Below, piece by piece: positions 35,100 through 45,947 of a stretch of DNA of 64,000 nt (position 1 is its first letter; every line of letters begins with the position of its first letter). The notes beneath the pieces are model-generated. The model was not told where the DNA came from, searched no databases, and saw only the letters and a program-made list of their open reading frames with translations. A program made the position numbers and the translations under genes. This DNA is from Diphasiastrum complanatum (taxonomy: Eukaryota; Streptophyta; Lycopodiopsida; Lycopodiales; Lycopodiaceae): the NCBI GenBank assembly GCA_029204225.1, contig CM055095.1, forward strand, positions 28,772,845 through 28,836,844, in the 5' to 3' direction.

Positions 35100-36140
35100 A
35101 AAACGTAAAAGAGGCATGGTTAAAGCAATAAAGCTTTTCCATAGTGGGGCATGGCAATGGAAGAATAAATGTGGCACATCCTCATATGATATTTTGCACT
35201 TAGAGCAAACATGCAACACGTTACCCCTGCTGTAGTTAACACGAACTGGAAGAGCAAGCTGGAGGATTCTAAGAGAAAAGAATCTATACTTGCCAAGACA
35301 GATTTTATGAGTACGACGGATCTAGCCTTCCATAAATGAGGGGAATCAGAAAGATTCCACTTTGAGTTGAACCAAGAGAAGGTGGAGTTAGGCTCTTTGG
35401 TAGCAGAATATAGTGAGGCGTAAGATTTTTTACTAGTTTTATCCAAAGCCTTGAAGAGCCATTTGTTGTTGCAGTTAGAGGTTGGGGATATAGAGAGTGG
35501 GCCAAGGTCTCCATGGGAGAAGGTCAAGGAAAGAAAGTTAGATTTGCGGGAGGAGAGACCAAGTTTAGATCTGAGTTGGGAAAGGTTGGGAGAGTTCATA
35601 ATGTGATTCCAGGTGACAAAACCCTTTCGAGTAAGACGGTGGCAGAGTCTTTTTTCAATCAAGACGAGAGGCTTGGAATTGATGGTAATAGCTTTAGAAA
35701 ACCAGAGAGGCTCAAAGGGGGAGATGGAATTACCACCCGTCCAAAATGTGAGCTCTCGCATGGAAAGAAGGACTCTAAATATGGACTTGAATAAAGGAGG
35801 AAGGGAAGTGGAGAAGAGGAATGAAAATTGGGTGAACTAAAGAAAGTAAGGGGAGGGATTGGAGCCAGTAGTAGAGGGGAGCGCAGGAAGGATAGTCATC
35901 ATCATAAGAGCCCAAGGTTGAAAAAAGTTAAAATTATGGTGGATGTGTTTGTAAAGAAGGGAGAGAGAGGTGGTAGAGAGGTCAAGGGGACCCAAACCAC
36001 CCACTTTAGTAGGAGCCGTGCAAATATCCCAATTCAGCAGGCTAGGAGGTTGTTCCATAGGAATTTTTTTGAAAATCTTAGTAATGGAGAAGGAGTAACA
36101 CGTGATGGAAGAATCGTCAAAGACACGATGGAGTGATGAA
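35100..36140 (-). pseudogene. Plant L1 LINE ORF2 C-terminal fragment
   Basis: Minus strand near 36058 reads EQPPSLLNWDICTAPTKVGG then LGPLDLSTTSLSLLYK, the typical region after RT in plant L1 elements. It overlaps in family with CSAPTSS, where the LINE at 18727 breaks off. The open frame at 35761-35120 continues with FEPLWFSKAI and SKWNLSDSPHLWKAR. Near its end an alternative frame gives a C-x2-C zf-RVT-like zinc motif (CSKCKISYEDVPHLFFHC). The 5' part, including RT, is missing. 5' truncation is usual for LINEs. Confidence 0.75.
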
Positions 36141-37059
36141 ACCTCTTTTGATTCCTTGGTGACTCATAGACAAGACTTCGAGCTCCTTCCTAAACAAAGT
36201 AATGCAGAAGTCACTTACACAAACATCGAAACAATGTCTACAATAGTAGAAGAATGGCAAAGACGATGACCTTAGCGCAATGGCAGGATGACACGAGGAA
36301 CGACGGTGGAGTCTTTGGGCTTTTATGGCAATGGCAAGAACATCCTTGGCATTGCAAAAATGGTCAAAATATGATTATGGCCCTACATTGATAATGTGGT
36401 CTATTATGAGCATTTGTAAGCTATTTACGTTGTAATTTTGAAAATACGTAAAATATGTCCATCGCAATCGGGTGCATATAGTTGTTAACTACCATTGGAA
36501 AGGTGCAGTCTTGAATCTACACACTGTGTAGTGACATCTAAGGAACTTAGATCTGTAAATGGCATTGCCAGGTCGTATGTATGTTGTATATGACAACCAG
36601 TAGTTGCTTGAACATGTAAGCAAAAAAAAAGAAAGACTTACAATGTGCAATCGTCAAAATCTTGTCTTGATTTTTATGGCATATATTTTATTTCATACAA
36701 ATTTTACAGCCATAAAAAATTCAAGGAAAGCCTTACACATCCTCTACATAAGGGAATATGGCTTGCAATCAGGCTCCTCTTGAGTCTTGACCAACCACAA
36801 CATGCCATGTGTGTGTTTTTCTTGTTCACAACTGCTACGTATTTGGAATTGGAACAACATCTAATGGATGAGCTTCTCTATATAAAATCCAACAATATTA
36901 TGCATTGGTGCTCGCGAAAAATGGATATATATGAACATGGCAAGTGTTGAATTTGACATTTTCATTTCATTTTATCTCTATTTGCATGGGGGAGTGAATT
37001 TTCTAATAACCTTTGTCCACTAGAAAAAGGCTGACCATCAAAATCTAGCAAGGCCAAAC
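36141..37059. other. No gene recognised; upstream region of 37475 gene
   Basis: An open frame at 36645-36950 has no recognisable domain. The last few hundred bases may include distal promoter sequence of the gene starting at 37475. Confidence 0.35.
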
Positions 37060-37128
37060 CACGATCTTATGGCTTGGCTCACCCAATGGAAATGTCACGA
37101 TCTTATGGCTTGGCTCACCCAATGGAAA
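37060..37128 (+). promoter_or_regulatory. Duplicated CCAAT-containing promoter segment
   Basis: Two copies with a 36-bp period of cacgatcttatggcttgg, then ctcacccaatggaaa, lie about 200 bases before the TATA box at 37291. Each carries a CCAAT pentamer. CCAAT boxes are NF-Y sites in eukaryotic promoters. Functional importance here is inferred from position only. Confidence 0.45.
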
Positions 37129-37290
37129 GACTTTCTAAAAAAAGTGTAATATCAACCATCCATCGACAACTACTACGTCAAGTATCCTTCATTCAACGAC
37201 TGAATACTTATTTGTAACAAGTTTGGTCGCTCCCACAGCTCAAGGCTACCCTCATTAGCCATAGCCGGCCTCCTCACCTAGGAAACCTAG

Positions 37291-37298
37291 TATAAATA
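37291..37298 (+). promoter_or_regulatory. TATA box of the 37475 gene
   Basis: TATAAATA lies 177 bases upstream of the exon's ATG at 37475. The intervening leader has a pyrimidine-rich CT repeat (37381-37399), as in many plant 5' UTRs. Confidence 0.6.
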
Positions 37299-37474
37299 CC
37301 TGGTCTTGATCCATGCAGTTCCCACTCAATTTTCTTTGAAATTGGTGCCCTATCTATTCTCTTATATTTCCTCTTGCGATCTGTCTCTCTCTCTCTCTGT
37401 CTTTTCGGCTTATTTAACATTCTTCATCCTCAAAATTGCTCTTGATTTTCTCTGAGCAGATCTGATCTGATCTG

Positions 37475-38149
37475 ATGTCCCTGAAAGCATTCAAAGAGAC
37501 GCTCCATGCCCCTTGTTCAGGTGCCGGATCTGAGACTGATGCAGGGGGGATTTATCTTCAGCAAATCCTTGACGCAAAGAAGCCTCCCAAAGGCAGCTTG
37601 AAGGATCGGATAGTTTCACTTGATAGATTTAGGTCAGTCGATGGCAGAAGTTTGAACTCGCTTGGCCTGGCTCGTGATAGCTCGCATGATCTTTGCGAGG
37701 GAAGCTTGGAAGAGCGCCACAGTTTTGTTGACAATCCAAAAAGGAAAAGGAAAGTTTTTGAGCAGTTGTTTGAAACACAGCCTCACAATTTTCAGGCAGA
37801 TGATGTTGTTTCTGAGAGAGAGGTGACTGGTGGACCCATACTTAAGCGATGTTCCGGTGATGCGGAAGGTCTGCTTAAGCAAAATTCTGGTGTGTGTGCA
37901 CGTAAATATGAAGGAGAGTCAACCTCAGATCTGAAACATTTTGATGGCAAACCACAATTGAGACCTGATGTTCTAGGTTTAGCCGCAGACGATCATGGGG
38001 TAGAAGATGAAGACTTTCTGGATGTAGGAAGGGACAGTGAGGCAGGCCTTTTCATTCAATCAGAGGCAGAAGGCTTGTTCGAGCCACTCATCCTCTGGCA
38101 ACCTTCTGAGGGGAGGGCCGATGGGTCTCCTGCTGCACCTGCTGTCCAG
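37475..38149 (+). CDS. First exon of a putative RAD54-like SNF2 helicase
   Basis: The ATG at 37475 opens 225 codons in phase 0, ending at CAG-gtatgc. The protein is charged and looks disordered (MSLKAFKETLHAPCSG at the start, a KRKRK basic cluster near residue 90). Near its end it has LFEPLILWQPSEG. From memory of the family, plant RAD54 proteins have an EPLVLWQ segment just before the helicase core (LRPHQREG). RAD54 is a Swi2/Snf2 ATPase that helps RAD51 in homologous recombination repair in the nucleus. No later exon was seen in the next 26 kb, so either the intron is very long or this is a gene fragment. TATA and CCAAT elements upstream support a real promoter. Confidence 0.55.
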
Positions 38150-39122
38150 GTATGCTGTCTTGAACTGGGATGTGAACGCATGCTCCTACATTTTTATCTG
38201 ATTACCTCTTTTTCAATTTACAAGGGCCAGTGCGCAACGTTCCCAGCAGATGATAGAATTGTAACCATAGTTACACTAGATTTGAATTGAGATTTAAAGA
38301 TTTTAATTTTTTTTGCTAGAGTCAGAACAAGGCTTCAAAAGAAAAAGTTCATGTGAAACATATCCAGGATCATGTGATTTCAGCATAGGATGCCACACCT
38401 TAAATGAAAACTTGGATCTTGCATTGAATTGAAACAATTCAAAAGCCTTAGCATCAAAATTAGGTGTAGCTATTCAACAAGTAACAAGCAGTAGGGCAAA
38501 TGCAACCTTGCACCCAAGGCCCAGCATGCAAAAAGGCAATTGTTCTCTTCAACTTACTCAATAGGGATGGCGTTTTTTTCTGAACTTATCGAAGCATTTT
38601 GATACACCACTAGAGATAATGTGTTCTAGTGTTGTTCTAGAGATACATTTCTGTTTATTATATTGTTGATATCAATGATTATACTCGCCTCGCCCTTTGT
38701 TTATCTCAATCTAATGCTTAGAGATGCGATTTTCGGGTTACAATTCTGATTTAGAATGCGACATTATGTTTTGAATGTGTAATCTTGGGTATATCAATAT
38801 AATGTTATAATACTTTCTGCTTTTTTAACGACAAGGGTGGATCGAAAGTAGACTTAGTGATCGTTGGGCCCAAGAAAGTGTCCATAAAAGAGCCTTGGCG
38901 GTGGACAACTTGTTGTAAAATGATAGTTATGGAGATGGACAAAAATATGACAGTCCCACTCAATACATCTACCTTCTCTGAGTTGCTATAGAAAATATTC
39001 AAAAAATTGTGGAAATGAAAGACAAACTCAGACTTTAGAATCGTTCACAAATTTGCGCATATCAAGGATCATAACAGATAGAAGACTATATTACAAAATG
39101 TGCAATGCTTATTGCTTACTGA
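38150..39122. other. Probable start of intron 1; nothing else recognised
   Basis: It begins with the donor gtatgc of the 37475 exon. The frame stays open by chance to 38290. No exon with helicase motifs was found. Confidence 0.4.
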
Positions 39123-39394
39123 CAATGTTTCATGCACCGGTCGGAATCGGCCGATTCGACCGGTTCAAACCGGCCAGGTGAGGTTCGAATTGGCTGATTC
39201 GAACATTTTTTTTGTTTTTGGCCGATTCGACCGGTGCAAACTGGCCAGGTGAGGTTCGAATTGGCTGATTCAAACATTTTTTTTGTTTTTGGGGCCATTT
39301 TGAATTTTTTTTAACTCTGTAACCGATTCGAGCAAGTTTCCGGTTCGATTCGAACCGCGATTCCTTGTTTGAATCGTCGATTCGTGAAACATTG
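39123..39394. mobile_element. hAT-like MITE with internal tandem repeat
   Basis: The ends CAATGTTTCA and TGAAACATTG are perfect inverted repeats. They are flanked by 8-bp duplications CTTACTGA (39115-39122) and CTTATTGA (39395-39402), with one mismatch. The interior holds two copies of a roughly 71-bp unit (ggccgattcgaccggt, ggccaggtgaggttcgaatt) and subterminal gattcg/cgaatc words. No coding capacity. Confidence 0.8.
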
Positions 39395-39402
39395 CTTATT
39401 GA

Positions 39403-40039
39403 AAAATAAGACTTAGAAAAGTCTGTACAAACAATTTAACTATTGCGTCTTTGATTGGCTTATTTGAATGATCTATCAGTAGAGATCTAATATAGATCAT
39501 AATCCTTATTCCTAAGCCTTGCTATTGTTCAACTTCTCTTATTTATAGGTGTGCTACATTGTGCTAATTCTATGTGTTGTCACTGGCTCGTTTTCCTATA
39601 CAATGGCGCATTTTGCTCTCGCAATTTTATTTTGACCCTATTAGAATTCTACCAATTCAACGAATTGTGACCATTTTCACCTCGATCGACCTCGATTGAC
39701 TTGGACCTCGATTTCGACCTTGACCAATTTCGACCTTTGACCAATTTTGCCCTTGGCTGACCCTGTTGCGGTTTATTGTCTAATTTTGTAGACTAACTTA
39801 TTTACAAATGTGTATAAGTATTTACAGTAGTTCCACATTACCTTTGATTCTTGATGATGTAGATCGTGAGGTTCTTTGAGGGAGAACTCAAAGAGGTAGT
39901 ATTCTTATTAGGGGGGCTTGCAAGGTTGTTCGTTGCTGATCGTTCTTGAGATTTTAGTTGGAGATTGATAATCAACTGTTTACTTATTGTCCTATTTTAT
40001 TGCTTGTGCACTTTTCTCTTTTGATGCTTTTTTAATTTG
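39403..40039. other. No gene recognised
   Basis: It contains a short gacctcgatt/cgacctt repetition near 39680-39760. The last 200 bases may be the LTR end of the older copia relic, because tggtatcatga follows at 40043. Confidence 0.35.
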
Positions 40040-40776
40040 GTATCATGACGTCTAGAAGTCCTTTCAAAAAAAAGTTTAGAACAAGAAGGAAAATGGGCAC
40101 TACAATATCTAGTATTTGGTAAGATTCTACAAGGTTGTGTGCATTATTGTTTCTCATTTTTCAAGGATTCAAATTAGAAGATAAACTATTGAGGTGCAAA
40201 AGCATCACTTTTTATCATTTTGACAACATTCGGAGCTTCGTGGAAGTAATAGTCATATGTTAGGGCATAAAATTGACTTTTTCTTTCTTTATTTTCGTTT
40301 ATTGTCAAAGTACAAATACTTGCACTTTTTCAATTCCAACTAAATATTTGGCCTCTTGGTAGTAGGATACCAAAGAGTTGGCTTTTAAATTTTAAATTGA
40401 AGCTCAAAAGATAGGGGATTGGAAGTTTATTTGTTGGATAATATTTCTAGTTGGAGCAAGCATGCTTAAAAGTAAGAATCTTCCTAATTCATTTGGGGTG
40501 AAGCGGTTAGAACAATAGTTTATCTTTTGATTAGAAGTCCTACATCGAACTCTAGAAGAAGCTTGTACAGGTAAGAAACCTAGTGTAAGCCATTGGAGAG
40601 TGTTTGGGAGTATTGCATATGCCCATATATCTAAGGACATGAGAAGCAAGTTAGATTCAAAGGCAACAAAGTGTTTGATGCTTGGATATTATTTTAAAAA
40701 AAAAGGATACAGGCTTTATGACAATGAAGGAAAGAAGGTTATTATAAGTAGGGATATATCTTTGATGAGATGGGAT
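40040..40776 (+). pseudogene. Older Ty1/copia relic, left half
   Basis: Near 40043 tggtatcatgac resembles a copia primer site and gag start. From about 40460 the sequence encodes the end of a copia integrase: KSKNLPNSFWGEAVRT, then VFGSIAYAHI, then KATKCLMLGYYFKKKGYRLY and KKVIISRDI at 40735-40760. Most of gag, protease and the integrase core are deleted. It is interrupted at 40777 by the younger copia element. Its RT continues at 48391. Confidence 0.7.
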
Positions 40777-41185
40777 TGTTAGAAATAAATGACTATGCTA
40801 AAGTTAATCCATAGGTTACTTTGACCCAAAAGGTCGAGATTTGTGTAACCATGGGTATGTAGTTATTTAGGCCATCTTAAGTTTGTCTTAAGTTCAGTTG
40901 GACCCAATTTTGGTCATGTACTGACTCGTGGGTCCTTAGAGGTCTAATTTGGTTTAGGGGCCCTATCTTGACTTTTGGGGGTGCCCTACATTCAGTAAGT
41001 AGGTAGAGTACATATTGGCTTATTGTGTCACATTTTTCAGTTTGGCTAAGCATTGCTCTCCATTGCTTGTGTTGTTGTTTTCTCTCTCTCTCTCTTAGAG
41101 GAGGGCGCCCAGCCTCTTCTCTCTTGTTTCTTCTGGAGATTGATTGATAACTAGATCTTGGTGACTTGACTCTTGCTTTCCTACA
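40777..41185 (+). repeat. 5' LTR of copia element
   Basis: It runs from TGTTAGAAAT to TTTCCTACA (409 bp) and is directly followed by the primer site. The first 218 bases are almost identical to 48173-48390, indicating fairly recent insertion. It contains blocks shared with the reversed LTRs at 44425 and 45515. A GGGCGCCC palindrome lies at 41103-41110. Confidence 0.9.
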
Positions 41186-41197
41186 TGGTATCAGAGC
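41186..41197 (+). promoter_or_regulatory. Primer binding site (initiator Met tRNA)
   Basis: TGGTATCAGAGC directly follows the 5' LTR. This is the usual plant copia site complementary to the 3' end of initiator methionine tRNA, where minus-strand synthesis starts. Confidence 0.9.
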
Positions 41198-41899
41198 TAC
41201 CGGATCTGCAGCAAGCTTGTATGTTGGGGCCCTACCAGAAGAGGAGCTTCTCTATTTTTTGTTCTGAAATTTCAGCATCCTGCTGATCTTTCCAAGTGGA
41301 GTTTGGATTAGCTTTTTTGTCTCTAATTAGGTTGAAGGAGGGCGCCCATCAGAGATCTTGGAGGAGCAATTTGTGGCACCCAAAAATCAAAATCTCAAAT
41401 CTGATTTTTATGCAACCAGTTTTCAGCAAATTTGGTTTGGAGGAGGGCGCCCAAAAATCTGCTACTGATTTTTGGTTTTGGTGTCTCCTTATCTTGCTGT
41501 TTTTGTTTTCAAATTTGCATTTGTGAAGGAGGGCGCACAATATTCAGCATACCCTATTTTGGGTTAGGGCAAACTTGTAATTGGAAAATTGCAGATTTTC
41601 AGCAAGCAGTAGGGTGCTTTCAACAGCCCTATTGAAGTGTGTGTTGATCACACTATTTGGCTTCCTTATTGGGTTTTGGTGTAGGCTTCATTTGACGCTA
41701 ACCTAATTTTCAAGAAGTTGGTTTTTTTGTGCAGAAAGACAGCCATCTTTCCATTATCCTTTGGGCACTTTGGTTGCAGATTGGAAGACATCTGGTGCTC
41801 CTACTTTCAGCTCTTTGTTTGCTGCAAATTTTTGAGTCGATTTGGTTGTGGAAATGCTCTCTTTCCTATCTACTACAAGCTGAAATTTTGTTGGAGGTA
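41198..41899 (+). other. Copia leader with repeated GGGCGCCC palindromes
   Basis: This 700-base untranslated leader lies between primer site and gag. GGAGGGCGCCC occurs at 41337-41347 and 41442-41452, and a variant at 41531. The 8-mer GGGCGCCC is self-complementary. The same motif recurs in the non-autonomous relative at 44425-45947. Confidence 0.6.
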
Positions 41900-43622
41900 A
41901 TGGCTAAAGAATCGGAAGCTATTGGTTCCTTGTTTAGTGAAGATCGGTTGGATGGCACAAACTACTCCTTGTGGAGTTACATGATGAAAAATCTTCTCAT
42001 AGCGAAAGGCCTGTGGGATTTGGTCAATGGTGATGAGGAAAGGCCTCCGTCTTTGGCACCTCCTACACCTTGTGGATCATCATCATCAACATCATCTTCT
42101 CCATCTTCGGAAGAACAAAAGAAGTGGGATAGAAGGGATGCACAAGCACATTCTATGGTTGCTCTTGCTGTGAAAGATCTATCTTACCTCATATTAGGTC
42201 TTGTAAGACATCTAAAAGTGCGTGGGATACACTTTATACTATGTATAGAGTTAAAAATCCAGCAAGAGTAGTGTATCTCAGAAATCAACTTTCTTTGTTG
42301 AAGATGCAAGAAGGGGATCAAGATACCACTCACTTGACGAAGATCAAGGATCTTCGTGAGGAGCTTCTCAATATTGATGAGATAATTGAGGATGCTCAAT
42401 TTGTTCCCATTACTCTCAAGCATAGTTGCAGCGAATCTCGATTCGCTGGGTCTGCGATTCGCGGGTCGCGATTCTGCGAAACGCGATTCACGACCCAGAA
42501 TCGCAAAAAAAAATAAAAAATAAAAAAATAATTTTTTTTTTTTTTGGAAAAATAGCTTATTGCTGAAATTTTTTTAGGGGATCAATGGTCAAACCAGCGT
42601 TTTGCCTCTTAGAAGTGCAGTAGATGAGGCACAAACAGATCTTATTTTCAGTAGCTATCCGGTTGTCATTTGCTCTGGTTTTCAGTAAATGTTAATGCTA
42701 CAGTTTGGACTATCAATTGTATGGATGATGATCACTTTTGCTATTGGTTCACTGGAGATGTGAGTGCAATGTACATACAGTTGGGGGCATAAATATTGGG
42801 CCCTTTTCGGCGCGCATTTGGACCCCATTTTTATCTACAGGGGGGCGGTGGCATTTTTATCTACAGTGTCTATATAGCAAGAAGCTCTAGGGGGTTCGGG
42901 GGACAGTAGCCCCCCGGGAAACGGGGGGTTCGGGGGGCGGTAGCCCCCTGGTGGGGGGTTTGGGGGGCAACGCCCCCCAACGGCGGGGTCCGGGGGCTGC
43001 CGATAGACCCCGGCCCCGACGGTAAGGCCTCTTCATGATTTGGCCTTCCAACTCCCCGAGTGAAAACACACTTTTTGGTGTTTCGCACCCGAAACAGTCG
43101 GCAAACTACACAATCATAATCCCCTCGATCAGAGCTTTCATCTGATACCCATATTGCCTAAAAAAATTTAAAAAAAAAAAAAAATCGATTCTACACGATT
43201 CTGGAAAAATCTCGAATCGCGAATTGGGATCGCGATTCTGATCACGATTTAGAATCGCGATTCGGGAATCGCGCTGCAACTATGCTCTCAACTCATTACC
43301 TTCCTCTTATCTTCCATTTGTTTCATCTTTGAGTATCTCTCTTAGGGGACAACAACTCTCCTTTGATGAACTTGTTGGGCTGCTTCTTCAAGTGGAGCAA
43401 ACGAGGCAAAATTTTGCGGGTGACACTCAACAAAATCAAGCTTTCTTCACGAAAGGCAAGGGCAAAGGCAAGTCAAAAGGAAAGGGGAAGCCTCCTTCCA
43501 AGGATGAGCAAAAGCCCATTGGAGATCAAAATGTCAACACTCAAAAGAAGAAAGGGAAGTGCCATTATTGCAACAAGTATGGGCACTTTATCAAGGATTG
43601 TAAGAAAAAGCTTGCGAAATAG
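41900..43622 (+). pseudogene. Copia gag, split by a MITE
   Basis: The ATG at 41900 opens MAKESEAIGSLFSEDRLDG, then TNYSLWSYMMKNLLIAKGLW, the usual copia gag N-terminus. A frameshift lies near 42200, after which the UBN2-like gag core continues (SAWDTLYTMY, LLKMQEGDQDTTHLTKI). A MITE (42421-43284) interrupts it, and removing it restores PITLNSLPSSYLPFVSS. The nucleocapsid end is lysine-rich with one zinc knuckle, CHYCNKYGHFIKDC, near 43560-43600. It stops at a TAG at 43620-43622, in the same frame as the downstream protease. Confidence 0.9.
42421..43284. mobile_element. hAT-like MITE inside copia gag
   Basis: The ends CATAGTTGCAGCG and CGCTGCAACTATG are perfect inverted repeats. They are flanked by CTCTCAAG (42413-42420) and CTCTCAAC (43285-43292), an 8-bp duplication with one mismatch. 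Both arms are filled with gaatcgcga/tcgcgattc words. The interior (as complement) shares caatatgggtatca, the ccgactgtttc block and G/C-rich repeats with the element at 15727. It is 864 bp with no transposase. The insertion is younger than the copia host. Confidence 0.9.
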
Positions 43623-44424
43623 AAGAGTAAAGGAATTGATACTAGTGCTTCACTTGCTACTTTGGAGCAAGAGCTTGAAGGTAGTGGTGATCTCTTCAAT
43701 CAAGACTATGCTTTTGTGTCTAATATTGCTTCTACTAGTACTTCTACATCTATGAGGAATTCAGGTTCTGTTTTGCAAGTTGCTGATTTTCAGCCCATTG
43801 AATGGGTGATTGATAGTGGTGCTACTCGGCATATGACTTCTCGCAAAGAAGCATTCACTAAATTAGTGAAAGTGCAAAATGGAAGCAAGGTACAATGTGT
43901 GGATAATGCATCTTATTCTGTTCATGGAATTGGAGTTATAGCCATCATTCTGCCTAATGGTGAAGAAAAGTACATTAAGAATGTGCTTTATGTTCCGGGA
44001 ATCAAGAAGAATCTTCTTTCGGTTTCAACTATGTTGAAGCAAGGACTAGTTGTTGAGTTCAAAGAAGATAAGTGTCTTGTCAAGGATCCTAAAAGATCTC
44101 TCTTGATTATTGTTTTGGGAACAATGCACGCTGGCTTATTCGTTATGGATACCTATGAGCGACGAATTCCCTCTATATGTCTTGTTGCTTCTACATCACA
44201 ATCATTGGAGTTGGCTGAATTGTGGCACGCAAGGTTTGGACATCTCAACTTTGCAAGTTTGAAGAAGCTGAAGACATTTAATATGGTAGAAGATTTTCCT
44301 ACTATTGAGCAGCCGGAAGGGCATGTATGCGAGGGGTGCATACTTGGAAAGTTTCAAAGAAAACCTTTAATTGATGGAACTATAAGGGTTCTTGATAAAT
44401 TTGATTTGGTTCATAGTGATGTTT
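43623..44424 (+). pseudogene. Copia protease and GAG-pre-integrase region
   Basis: In the gag frame after the TAG, the protein continues to WVIDSGATRHMTSRKEAF (near 43804), the copia aspartic protease site, then NVLYVPGIKKNLLSVS. ELWHARFGHLNFASLKKL and CEGCILGKFQRKPL form the GAG-pre-integrase zinc module (about 44218-44370). The frame runs into integrase (KFDLVHSDV), where the nested element interrupts it exactly at 44425. No other break was seen in this segment. Confidence 0.92.
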
Positions 44425-44856
44425 TGTAGGAAATCAAAGTGCCAATATCCTTCTAACATTCAATCTCCATATACAAGAAGAACAGGGAGAGGGTTAGGCG
44501 CCCTCAAGGAGAGAGAAAGTAGTAGCAATGCTTGAAAGGGAATGAATTACAAATGAACAAAGAGTACATATAAATAGGCCTTCCAAGGGCCTAGACTCTT
44601 CCCCTCTAAGTTCTAGAACCTTCCAAGATCCACTACTAATTATAGGGCACCCCCAAAAGTCAAGATAGGGTCCCTTAACATAATTAGACTTTACTTGGAC
44701 ACACGAATTACTACTGGACCAAAATTGGGTCCAACTCAACTAAAACTGACTTAACACGGTCTAAATAATAAACCTAACCCATGGTTACACAAGTCTCGAC
44801 CTTTTGGGTCAAAGTAACATATGGGAAACTAACATTATCATTTATTACTTCTAACA
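44425..44856 (-). repeat. 3' LTR of non-autonomous element
   Basis: Minus-strand ends TGTTAGAAG and TTTCCTACA. Nearly identical to 45515-45947, which points to recent insertion. Confidence 0.93.
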
Positions 44857-45500
44857 CCCTCCTTAAATGATGATGTAAAAAAACATAACATGAAGTATGA
44901 AAAATTGCAACAAAAATGCAAAGTGTTGCATGTTGCCCAAAACTCCATGTAGCCGAAAAAGAAAAGATGTTGCAACACCCTACAAATGGTAATATGCTGT
45001 CCAATTTTCAGCCTCGGAATGTGATCGGATCATCATAAAAAAATTAGCGCCTTCTTCCACACCTGGAAACAAGCAAAAAGAAGCGGATCTTCACTTTGTA
45101 AAATCAGCAAGGGTGCTGATTTTTCAGCCAAATCAGAAGAATAAAAATTGCTTGTAGATGGGCGCCCTCCTGCAAAGGAGCAAATCTGAAAAATAGGGCA
45201 GCAGCGGACCAACAAAAGTAGGATAAACCTACACGGATGTGGGCGACCTAAAAGAAGCCCCGAAGAAGATAATTAATGGCGCCTTCCTGCAACCTGAAAA
45301 ATCAGCAAACAACAACCTGATTTTTGGGCGCCCAAAATCCTGTTATCTTCTTTGATGTGTGGTGCCCTCCTGCAAAGCGGAAAAGAGTCAAAAAATGGAT
45401 CTTCACTCCAAAAAATCAACAAAGGTGCTGAATTTTTGTGATCCCTGAGTGAAGACGATCTCTGTTGGTAGGGCGCCCTAAATCAAGCATAGAAGATCCA

Positions 45501-45514
45501 TGGCTCTGATACCA
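45501..45514 (-). promoter_or_regulatory. Primer binding site of non-autonomous element
   Basis: Minus strand TGGTATCAGAGCCA immediately after the 5' LTR. It is the same Met-tRNA type as in the autonomous element at 41186. Confidence 0.9.
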
Positions 45515-45947
45515 TGTAGGAAATCAAAGTGCCAAGATCCTTCTAACATTCAATCTCCATATACAAGAAAAAGAGGGAGAGGGTTAGGCGCCCTCAAGGA
45601 GAGAGAAAGTAGTAGCAATGCTTGAAAGGGAATGAATTACAAATGAACAAAGAGTACATATAAATAGGCCTTCCAAGGGCCTAGACTCTTCCAAACTCTA
45701 AGTTCTAGAACCTTCCAATATCCACTACTAATTATAGGGCACCCCCAAAGTCAAGATAGGGTCCCTTAACATAATTAGACTTTACTTGGACCCACGAATT
45801 ACTAATGGACCAAAATTGGGTCCAACTCAACTAAAACTGACTTAACACGGTCTAAATAATAAACGTAACCCATGGTTACACAAGTCTCGACCTTTTGGGT
45901 CAAAGTAACCTATGGGAAACTAACATTATCATTTATTACTTCTAACA
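45515..45947 (-). repeat. 5' LTR of non-autonomous element
   Basis: It is the partner of 44425-44856, with only a few differences. The primer site follows directly on the minus strand. Confidence 0.93.

Larger units (their letters stand above)
44425..45947 (-). mobile_element. Complete non-autonomous LTR element (TSD TGTTT)
   Basis: Two LTRs of 432-433 bp (44425-44856, 45515-45947) enclose about 660 bases without coding capacity. On the minus strand the primer site TGGTATCAGAGCCA (45514-45501) follows the 5' LTR, and a purine tract (aaggaggg, 44864-44857) precedes the 3' LTR. The target duplication TGTTT is perfect (44420-44424 and 45948-45952). The LTRs share several long blocks with the surrounding copia LTR, so it is a non-autonomous relative, inserted in the opposite orientation in the integrase of its probable helper. 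Confidence 0.95.

Noticed and set aside
38150-38290. Extension of the 37475 frame to a stop at 38290
   Set aside because: A strong donor (CAG-gtatgc) at 38149 and the change in character of the sequence after it favour an intron.
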